DNA of 47,014 bases from Ophiothrix spiculata (lineage: Eukaryota; Echinodermata; Ophiuroidea; Amphilepidida; Ophiotrichidae): the NCBI GenBank assembly GCA_000969725.1, contig JXSR01S035047.1. One strand, given 5' to 3'. A program made the position numbers and the translations under genes. Positions 13,401-25,400 of the stretch are shown in pieces (position 1 is the stretch's first letter; every line of letters starts with the position of its first letter). The notes under the pieces were generated by a model. It did no database searches and was not told the origin of the DNA. It saw nothing but the letters and a program-made list of their open reading frames with translations.

Positions 13401-16400
13401 CCGTATCTCGTAATTTACTATGCTGACCTTAAGGTACCTTAAGATATGACGGGACACATATTTTTTTTTTTTCTAATTGCATTTTCTATATTTTATTTCA
13501 GCTGTACCCTGCCCTAAGAAACTAACATTGGACAGGCAACTACAAAACTGTATAGTTATATCCTGGGTAGCCCCTGACACCATAGTCCCATCAGAAATCT
13601 TAGAATATAGAATCTATATCAATGGACACTTTAGGACTGCAACGAAACAAGACGCCAAAACGAGGGCGCTTGTCCAGAATATCAACCCAGTAGAGACATA
13701 TAGAGTTTGCGTCAAGACAGTGACCAACAGGGGCATGTCAGAGGATGCGGCTTGTACATTGTTAATAGGAAAAGGTAAGAGGTGGATATACTTGTTTTAA
13801 AAATTTGGCTTTACTGATTTATGACAAAATAATGCAAATATTTATTGACTTAAATGTGAGATGGTTGAAATATTATCACAAAGTGATAGAAGTACTGTTT
13901 GATTTAACGATCTAATACCATATGTTGAATGGAAATAAAAAAGTTATTTAGTCATAACCAGGTTTATTTTAATTTCAAAGACGACTCCAGATTAGCGAAA
14001 AGTAACTTGACTTTCGACTGTTCACACATGCTTTGATTTTGAAGTCAAGTTGAAATTAACCCAACTTCAATTTTTGAATGCCCTGTCCGAACACGGTAAA
14101 GTAAACAAGAATTCAACACGACTAATGCTAACAGGTGTTTACACATGTGAACAGTCATCGTTAGTCGTTTTACATTGAATCACTAATACAACTTAACTTG
14201 CTTTTTTAGCAAATTTAAAACTCAACGAAAGACTACTTTTTGAAAGAAGACTAAAGGTGACTAACTGTTAACACAAGAGCGAGTTTTGAATTCAATATAA
14301 CTCAAATACAACAGAAGATGACTTTTTGGTGTGTCTGAATGGTTTATGTCATTTTATTTGATATTTACCATCACACAAGTAATTCCTATAAGTCAGTCAT
14401 AAATTCTTAACCTTATCTCATGAGTTCACAAGTTTTTCATCACAGCAGCGGTTCAATTCACTGTTGAAATAAATCATTGAGACTAAGGCTGGGCAGAAAT
14501 GTATCTTGGTGTAGCACAGTGATGGAACTGTCTCTCACAAGAATGATGTAATCAATCAAATGACAATTAACCAGTCAATTAAGTATAAGTGATATGGAGG
14601 GCTTTGTGCTACTAATGCTGCTTTCATACTCGTGTAGTTTTGTATAATAGTGCTAACTTTTGCTACATTTTGATTCAAGAGTACTAAAATTACAATCATA
14701 GACTAAATGTGTGATTAAAATGCCTACCATGTATGTTGGTAACAGTGGCTCAAAGCATCTTTTGCAATGAGAGACTTGCATAAAATTATGATGTGTCATT
14801 TCCGCAGCGAATTGTGGGCCGCCAATTCAATAAGCCTTTGATACAGTAATAGATCGTAGAATTTAATGCATTTTAAGTTTGTATATTGCACCATAAGGTG
14901 GTGCCTTACAAAGTAAAGAAGTAATACAAATTAGTAACATACCCCCCCCCAAAAAAAAAAAAGTAATGGTACAAAATTTACAATATAAGCAAGAACCATT
15001 TCGAAAACAAGTTTGGTTTTTCCCGTAACTTTTTTCTTGAAAATACATAATTGTTTTTATATATCTCAAAGCATCTTAAATATAGACAAACCTTGTGTAA
15101 TTTTGTATCAGTAATTTAGAACAAATCTTTATAAAATAGTGTATGTTTCTTGTCAAAAAGACTTGGCGCTTAAAATCATAAATGCCATTTGAATGTTTTC
15201 AACAAATGGCAATATTTATCAACATATGATACAGAACATACAATACTCCATCTAAGAAATGTTTAATTTTGGTTGAAAATTGTGAATTATTATCTACAAG
15301 AAGAAGTTACCTTGCAGCTTAGATTTTCAAGTGAAATGTCATTTCTGTCTGATATATCTTGACATTCTCCATGTTTGTCACGTTTATATTTTGTTTTAAT
15401 CATAAACTTCTTCACAAATAGCATAATGAAGACGTAACCTTGCTGCATAGTTTTTCCAGTGATGTGTCATTTTGGGCTAATTTATATTGACATTTTCCAT
15501 GTTTGTTAAGCTTACACATCTTCACATATGTGTAAAAATAACAACTTTAAAACCATATTGTCTTCTAACCGTGTAAAGATATGAGAGACGAAATGACCTT
15601 GCTGTCAGTGAAATGTCAGTTTAGTCTGATTTATCTTGACATTTTTTATGTTTGTTAAGCTTACATTTTGTTTTAATTCTCAACTTTTTCACAGATGCAA
15701 TAATGAAACCAACAGAGCTGAAAACCTGTAATGTCAGCCCTACGTCGGCAGAAATCTCCTGGTTGCCTGGCAACAGTAACCTTGCCCATGTTGTACGTGT
15801 TAACGGTGAAGAGGTCCAAACAGCTAAGCCTAATATACATAGGTACACATTACTAGGTAAGTCGATGTTACCTTTTTTTACCACCCACCCCAGGGGGAAA
15901 CTGGCTACAAGAGGTTGAGGCAAACAGCAGATTTGTAAGCTGACAAAGAGGGGCACTTGACAACATCCTCTGGAAGATAATTCCACATGGTGGGCACAAA
16001 TTAGTAAAATAACATTCAATTTAAAAACAGTCAGCCTGCAGAAAGGTGGGCCAAGAGAAAGACTGAGATTAGGAAGAGTGGGTTTCGGATGTGGTCTAAA
16101 GTGGTTTGGAGAGAAGCATACTTTTTATCCTCACAAGCTATCTACCATAGTAAAAGTCTAACCCCAGGAGTAACTTTGGCCCTTGTATGTTAATGAGCAA
16201 GTTGGATTAAAGACTTATGTGATATGACTGAATAAAGATTTTGTGCAGAAGTACTTTGTGCCAGATATGTAGGCGATTGCATATCTGAATTTATTTCCAA
16301 CATGTAACCTACTCCTTTCTTCTTGTTTGTTTATTCTGACATGGTCAAGCAGTCTGATGACAGCCACACTAGATGCTGTGATTCACATTAGCAATACCAT

Positions 16401-19400
16401 TAGCAAAATACTAGTTGAGTGCTGATAGTTGTTGCTGGTGTTTTAATGCTGGCTATACTCTCTTTTTGTTTGTCTAAACTTGTCGTTTTCAGCTTGTCAT
16501 AGCTTGCCCCTACGACAAGCCAGGATATCTGACTGAGCAAAGCAAAACAAGTTTTTCCACATGGAAATTTTTTTGAAAAGTGACAAAATTCTCTGCCTGT
16601 TGAAATATGTAAAACTAGTGTGTTAGCAGTGGTGTCATATATCTGAAAATCTCAGAAGGGAGCAGACAATGAATTTTAAATCTTTAATCTAAATTTTCAC
16701 TTTAAAGATAATATAAATCATAAAATTATCTGATGTTGCTGAAACTAGTAGTGATGCTCAAAGCATTTTAGTTATCTAGTGAAAATTTGGTCATGGCTAT
16801 ATTTCCACTTGCTCAGTAAATTATTAAGTGAGCAAGAATATAGTCATGACCAGATTCTCATGTGATATGTGAACATGCCCTAAGTTGGAATATGTCAGGT
16901 AATTTCCCTTTTCCTTACCCTTTACAACCAATTCAATTGACATGATATGGTAAGTCAATGAGTATGGCCTGCTTTGGCAGCTCTTTCATGCCCATATATA
17001 TCCACTTTCTAGATAAGTCTATGAAGCATCGACACTAAACCATATACTGTTAGCATCTTACATAGTAAGCCATCAGCGTGTGTTGAGTGCTGGGAGAAAT
17101 CCTCAAAAATAAACAGAACTTTTTCTTTAATTATTTATGCCTCAATAATAAACTCAGTTAAATGAATGAAACATGAGTTACAATATGCCATATTAACATG
17201 CAAACAAATAAATCGGTAATTGTCTTTCACTGGTTTTATTTGAAGTATTTTATATTGAAGGCCATTGTTATGATTTAATCAAAGCCTCAATATTTGATTT
17301 AAGCTAGATATTATTCATAAGTTGACATTGTATAATGCTTAACTTGTTTGTTATTGCCAGGTCTATCTCCTGCTTCCGTCTACCGTGTCAATGTAAGAGC
17401 CAAGAGTAGAAAGACATCTCGCGATGAGTCTATCGCCAACGTGGCTGCTGAGATTGAATTCAAAACGCTTCCTGGAGGTAAGATCTTAGGTCTGCAAACA
17501 AACAAATAACAAGATATGTAGCTGTTACAGTTTTGGAGTGCGTGAGATTTGATTCACAATGACAAGACAAACAATTTTCATGCAATATTGGGACTAGGAC
17601 ATTAAAATTTGATAAGATTTATTGTCAACATATATGTGCAGAGAATGAATTTAAAACACTATGAAAATCGGAAAGTAAAAGAAGCAAACTGTATACTATT
17701 CTAGGGTCTATATGATGTGACTACAGATTTGAAATTTGATTAAACTTGAGATGAATTTATTGCCACCTTATCTGCAGAGACATTTTTGAAACATTACCTG
17801 GAGGTATGATTATGGTACCACAAACAAACAAATTAGAGATTATGTGACTGGTTCAGATTTTGTTCCTTTGAAATTAGATTCAATAAGAGATTATTACATT
17901 TATTTTCGGTAAAATTTAATTGAAAATTCTTCCTAGAGGTAAAATGGGACCACTGACAAATGTAAGCTTTAAATTTGTGGCTAGTTGAGATTTCTAATGT
18001 TTGACATTTGATTCAAAATGAAATTAGTTTATTGTCAATAGAGTACAGGAGTGAATCACAAACAACTTTTTTTGTATTTCACAATTTTTATAACTTATAT
18101 TGGTAGACCATGTTGCCCACATGAATACTTTAATGTAAATTGGCCTGATTCATAACTGTTTGGAATTAGGCCAATTTGCACCAATTTTAACGGGTGTGAT
18201 TAGGAATTCATGCAACCATATCACAGGCCCCATAGAATTATCATGTCATATTTGGTATGTGATTGGCATTCATCATGTTCTATCAAAACATAGTTATAAA
18301 AAGGCTAAAGTGTAAACAAAATAATTGATGATGTTACACTTACATACACTTTACATTGTACTCCATGTATTTTGAGAAATCAACTTATTGATTAGCTGCA
18401 TGATATATATTTGTAAAAATTACTTTATATAAGTTAAAATGGGTTTTTTATCAAGGATTCTGATGCTTATCGTTTAATGTCATTTGACAAATTTGTTTTG
18501 ATAAATACAAGTTTTAATATTTTCTCAAAATTACAGAAAATATTTCCCCATTTTTACACTTGCAAAATATAAATATTTGTTGAGTATAATATAAATATGA
18601 ATCTATGTTTGAAAATTTCATTATGCTACTTTTTGCATACATATTTGATACGTTGTATATTTCCTAAGGGCCTGGTGTAATATTAAATTATTAACAAGTA
18701 CTTCAGATCACTAAAGTGTGGGTCTTCGGAAATGTTTGTAAACTATAATGGGAGCATTATTTCCATTTCTTAGTCACTGAGTGCGATTTCACTTCCTAAT
18801 AAGGAATTTTGGCCATCCATTATGAGACGATAGATGACAGGCAAAACAAAAAATCTTATCTTTTATTCTCTAAATAGTGTTTGTCTCTTCATCAGCTTTG
18901 ATTGTTGACACTCTCTCTGCTATGTTTCTTGCATTCGCAATTGGATAGAGCACAGGCATAAAAAGCGCAGCAGAGGTTGGTGATTGGCTGTTACATACAA
19001 CACATGCTTATTCCCAGTGTTAGCTCCATAGAAGCCCTTTGTTTATGTAATGCCTGTTGTTTTTGTGCATGTTTTGCCCCATTTTCTGAAATATTTTTTC
19101 TAATTAACAAGAAATCTATCTACCCTTTTTTATTTTTTTTTATTTATCCAAACTAAAGAACATCTTTTCAAATTAAATTTCAATATTTGACATAGAATAG
19201 CGCATCTGTATATGTTTTATTAACCTAGATGTTTCAGAATTAATAATGTGAAAGTCTTTTTTAATATCCTCAACCTCAAATATGATTTTTCTTTAAAAGT
19301 TCATTCAATTTGCACATTTTTCTATTTTGTATAGTGTTTTAATCCTCAAATGTCACTTTCAATTTGAGCCTTATGGATAATATATATGCTTATTAATTGA

Positions 19401-22400
19401 CACGTTTATTGCGCCTTATAAGTTCCCTTATTTTGATCACCTACTGCTTGTCAATTTGTGTGTTGTTTTGTGCTGTTTATGTTTGATTGGAAATGTGGCA
19501 GGTCTTCACAGATTGCGTCACTTTGGGCTTCAAATCTGCTGCATGTTGTTGTTACTATGTAAAGACTGTTATGAAACCTTTAAATCTATCATATTATCAA
19601 CCCATTTATTGATTATCTTTTGTGGTGCATTGTGGGATCGTAAAAGGACACACTTCAATGACACCTGTTCCCTTTCCTCCCATAATGCACCAGGTGATGC
19701 CCAATAGATAATTTTACTATGATCACTTCTTGCATGTGCTTTCAAAATTTTTACCAGCTTTATGTAAGTTGCATGACATTTTTGTCTGAAATACCGCTTT
19801 GTGCAAATGAAAATACTTGCGTATGTGCTAAAATTGCTCAATGTGTCCAGACCAGAAGAGGACTTTCAATGATGTTTGTTTAAATAAAGAATCACTTTGC
19901 TCATGCAGCTATCGCATAGGGATTGCTTTTCATAATTAAGTATGTTTATCAGTGACACCACTTTATCTGTGTCCTTGGGCAAGACACTTTACTCTAATTT
20001 TACTCCATGGTTGAGAAGTCACTCATCAAAATGGTTTGCCCTTGTGAACTTGACACCACTTAGTATTTATGAGACCACGTGTCAAAAGCTTACTCTGCAA
20101 AATATCATGAAACATTAAAAAAAAAAAACTTGACCACTACTAAGTCAGTCTTCATCTTAAGGCTTGGATAAACCTAATACTTCACTTCAAAGGATTTTTT
20201 TCTTCAAGAATTTGGATTTACATGCTGAACTTGATGGTTATGTCAGTTTTTGACCAACATGTGTGATTTTAGCAGAGAGTGAAAATAAACATGTTTTTGG
20301 CTCAAAATTTTCTAAAAAGCCTATTCTGAAATTCTCTTTTGTTAAATGTTGATTTTGTTTACTTTTCACAAACAAATGTTTAGGAGGACTTGTTACAAAT
20401 GCGTGATTTTTATCTGTAAGCAATTTTTGGCAATATATACCCTAAAGGGTTTAAGGAAAATAACTCATAAAATAATAGCAATAGGTTTTAATAAAATTTA
20501 TGCCCCCCCCCCTTAATCTAGTTTGAGTCAGAGTCGAAAGATGTTGTTTGAAATATTTAGCGTTATATGTAAGAGCCAGTTGGCATTATCATGAAGCATT
20601 TTCAGTAGTTGCCAGAGGTTTCTTAAAAATATGGATTAAAATTTGCAGTGTTTATTTGCATTTTTTCCAATCTCCTGCTACGCAAATCAACCAAGGTAAA
20701 AATGACCAATATCAAATCCATCTTTTTAAAACTACCATCCCTTGTATTGTGAGAAATAACCAATGCCTTCTTGTAAAGTAACCATCCATCTCCCGTTTAT
20801 TGTACTTTTAGGTCTTCCAGATGCTCCATTAGATGTGCACGTTATCCCTGGCGCATCGCCAACATCGCTCACGGTAGAATGGTTACCTGTTACCATAACA
20901 ACATCAGGGTTATCCAATGGTGCTGTGGTTACTGGTTACGCGGTGTATGTTGACGACACAAGAGTGTCGGAAACTAGTCTACCAACAGGTGAGATACAGG
21001 ATAAGTGATTATTGACAATTGAATGATTGATTGGATATTGATTGAATGACTTATGTTATTTGATATAAAAATCAAGTCAATATCAAGGGTTGCCATTTGT
21101 TCATATTGAATTAAGGTATTTTATGTGCCACTGCCAAGTTGCTCTCTTGCTTCAACCCTCTTTTGTGCCCAACTAGCCCAATTCCAAACATGCTCAGTCA
21201 GCTATAAAGATCCCCATTCCCAATGAGAGCATTTCAAAAAGTTCATTTCCAAGCTTATCTCGTCAATATTTAGCTGGCATGTTCATGTTTTAAGAGAAAC
21301 GAAAAATTTCATATGACCTGAGTGTGAAAAAAAACCAACAGTTCGCAAAAAATCAGCTTCTATTTTGGAAAACTTGTGTGGCACATTTCTACCAAAAATA
21401 TTTGAGCATCCCCTGCCTCGGGCCATGTCGGTAGAAGTTGATTATTACATAGTTCACATACCCTATTCACTCGTCCAATTCAACTATTTTCCAACTGACA
21501 AACCTGTAATTGTTTTAATACTCAAACTTTCAATAGTTTGAAAAATCACCTTACTCTATGATTAAGCATTATAAAATTAGTTTGACATTATTTTTACCAC
21601 ACTAGTATGAAATAACCCAATGCTACAGTGACATACATTTAGAAAATACATAGTTGAATTGGACGAGTGAATAGGGTATCTTATTAGTGTGTCCTTATAT
21701 ATCTACTCTTTTTATTTGATCACATTTTGTTTTGTTTTTAATTAACTTTAGAAGTATGCTCTATTTTGTATATATCTATTAGTGTCTTTTCTGTTCTTAT
21801 TAATGTTGCTAATAACACTTAATTTTTTTTTACACTTCTATTAGTGTTTTTTCTGTTCTTATTAATGTTGCCAATAACACTTCTTTTAAAATTTTAGCGG
21901 ATCGAGTCGCTGTCAATCTATCCAAACTCAGAAAATTAGGTGCTACAGAAGTGTCGGTGCGAACACAATCTCCCAATGGTTACTCACATCACTCCGCTCC
22001 CTGCAGGATTCCGCTAGAATTACTGGAGGAAAAGCAAGAAACAATCAAATCCTCAGACATTCCAAAGGTAAGGCAGGCTGTAGAATTTTTGATGTTTTAA
22101 AAATTTGTAGTTTTCATCTAAGTTGAACATGTACCTTTGTTGAACTAAGAAAATAGTTAATTGTAAATTGATTTAGAATCGCTTTGAACTTAAGCCATGT
22201 ATTTGTCGCCAATAACTACTGCATCAGTCATATAAACAAATATTGAGTGCTCTGTTAATATTAGACTACATTCTTTTGATGCATCCCCCAGTTTAACTTT
22301 TTTGACACACAAACTCACTGTATGACACATTTTTCATTTTCTGGTTTGCTTCATCCTGTTTATTTGGTGAGAAATTGTGACAGATTATTACCACTTATGA

Positions 22401-25400
22401 TTTATGATGAATGCAACCAACATTTTATCATCTGTATACCATGTATAGGGACAAAATATGTGGCATATAGTGAATATCTACTGTATGTGTGATGCATAAG
22501 CTAAACTTGGCATTTCTGGCGATACATCTTAATAGACCTTTTCAAAACACGACTTTCAGAGAATCCCCAAAGCCGATTTTACACTTTCAGGTAATCGCCA
22601 AGAGAAAAAGTGACTCACTTACACAATACCCAGAATGTGACATCCACGTTCACGTTAACTGACTACGTACAAATTTGAACTTGTAATAAGGGTTAGCACT
22701 AATGAGTCACTTTTAGTGTGATCGCCCTGGTGGGACTTGAAATCTTAAGCTTCATTAGCCAATTTCAAATAGAAATTTCACTGTTTGTGTCAGTGAGCTT
22801 GTGGTACTACCAACCAAAAGTTGTTCAGAATTAGTGCATCTGCATCTAAAAACGGGTCTGGTTATATTTATTTTTCACTTTTATTACACTGAAAATGTGA
22901 GAGGTTTTCGGAAAATTTTATTGACAAAATCATGCATACTAATGAGCTTTGCATGTGATTGGTTGAAAAAAATGTGATCTACATTTCGGAGATTTCTGAA
23001 TGGATTTTTAAAAGGTCTATTGAAGTTGGTATAATGGCTAAGGCAGTATATACCAATCCCTGGGTTCAGAGGGTTACAGAGAGATAGAGAAGAAATTGAT
23101 AAAATCAGGTTGCATGTTTTTCCAGATATTAGATGAACATTATTACAGATTAGAAATTAAGTTACTTAGTTTTAGAAATGTGATAATTAACCATGCCTTT
23201 TCAATGTCCATTAAAGCATTCATATGAGGAGCCATGTCCTCATAGAAGAGGTGGCAAACATCGTCACAAAGTGTGTCGAAAATGTCGCAAGGAGCGCAGA
23301 GTAAGTTACTGCACCGTAATCACCTAGTTTTGCAGTGACTTCAGCAGTTCTTTTCTTTTTACAACTGAACTTTGATCTGTTTTAATTATGTAGGCTTTCG
23401 TGATTTTGTTTCCAATATGTTTGATGTGTAAAAAACATTGTTTTAAAATGTTTTCTAAATTGTTGATTTTTTCAAGTTGACTCTGTATGTTTCCTCTGAA
23501 AGATCTTAAGTGAAGAAAAAAGTAATTCTGGTATTTTTTACAATATCAGATGATCTAAATAACTCTAACCTTGCCTCTTCTAATCTTAAATTTGTTACTC
23601 TAACTGGATTTGCTGTGTTATGTGCAATTAACTTTTTTCTAGCTTGGTATGGAAAATGTACTTGATCTCGGGAAGGGGAGTACTCAAGTTTGGTTTGCGT
23701 AGTGTTGTGCCTCTTGGAAATTTGAAAAGCCACATATCCAAATTGCAATTTTCAAGAAAGGAGCCCATCCATGTCTCCCAAATTTTGAGTCAAATCTATC
23801 ACAAAATTGCATTTTCACCCCCAATTTGTGCTATTTTAACACAAAATTTCTATGGTTTTGTGGAAAAAAATGTCAGAATTTGAACCATTTGATGGAAATT
23901 TTTGAAAAATAAACTTAATTTTGCATAAAAAAGGATCAACTGAAATATTGGAGGGCTCGATCTTGCTAACTGCATTTGCGGCACATCCCTATAACCACTC
24001 TTGTGCTAAGTATCCCCTAGCCCAGGTTTGATCCTCCGCAACTGTGTGCTTTACATAAAGGTTGCTCTCCATCAACCTTGCCTCTTTCTTATTTGTTGGT
24101 AAATTGATATTGGAAAGTCTGAAAATATATTAACAATCACATGCACTTGAGATGCACAGTATAAATTAAGGGGTGATTTGCATCTACAGACTCCCAAAAA
24201 AGTATCGCCTCACCTCGAAAAAATGGCTCGTACGCAAATTGGAACTCGCAAATGTGATTTGAAGATTTTGTGTACAAGCGCTAGAATTTCAGCTTTCTTT
24301 TGACACCCTATTTCTGACAAGTTTTGAACTTTTAAACCCCTCGAGGTCAATTTTAAAAAGTAGCAAATTTCATTTTTCGCACAGTACAAAATGTGGCAAT
24401 AATTGCAATGGTGTTATTTACGCATCAGTTAATGAAATCAATACCACCGTACAATTGTACAGTTGTTATCCAAGCAGATATTTTGTACCCGGCAAAAATG
24501 AAATTTGCAACTTTTTTAATTGACCTCGAGGGTTTTTAAAAGTTCATAACTTCATTCTTTTTCAGTCAATTGTCAGAAATAGGGTGTCAAAAGAAAGCTG
24601 AAATTCCAGCGCTTGTACACATAATCTTCAAATTACGTTTGCGAGTTCCATGTTTGCGTACGAGCCGTTTTTTCGAGGTGAGGCGATACTTTTTCGGCAA
24701 TATGACTTATATTGATGTGATGACATGCAAGAAAAGGAAGGAACACTTTGAATTCTGAGTACACTGTGGTGCAGTGATTACAGAGCATATGTAATGGACT
24801 TGTACTCAAGAGGTGGTTGGTTCAAACCCTGGTCCAGCCACCAGGTCCATAGTGTTGAACCCTTGAGCAACACTCTTTGTCCAGAAATGCAGTAATGTCA
24901 ACATGTCCACCTATACCAAGTTACTTGACAGGTGCTGCCTACGCAGTGCTTAAATACTCATCTAAGACCCCTGTTTATGACAAAATGCAAATTAAATGAA
25001 CAATTGTCCAAAATTTAGAACATTTCATATTTCTTAATTGATTTTTAAGTATAAAAAATTGCATGAGTGAACACTCATTCGAAACAATCATTGAGTATAT
25101 AGTGTCTAAATTTTTGAAAAATAAATTTCCAAAGCTCCTAACATTCATAAATGTTCTGTTCTATTTCGTTCCAGAGTACTAGTTCCCTATATGACAACAT
25201 AGATGACGATAGTATTCATACACATAGTAGTCAATCCCTGTCGCATAGCAGTCATTCATTAAGTAGTCGCTCCACCGATGATGATATATATTCATACGAG
25301 TCACCACATAAAGCTATAGGTGCTGGACCAAGACCACTGGACATTGTAGGCCAGGAAGATGCCCCTGTGGTTGCCAAGGTGAGTCACTCCTCCAATGATG

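Larger units (their letters stand above)
18062..20811. other. Rest of the FN3-2/FN3-3 intron
   Basis: AT-rich. Holds a dispersed-repeat fragment at 18770-18905 and a SINE tail at 19945-20110 (listed separately), a C9 run near 20500-20512, and otherwise nothing recognised. Confidence 0.5.

Noticed and set aside
15621..16019. 132-codon open frame on -
   Set aside because: Antisense shadow of the FN3-2 exon.
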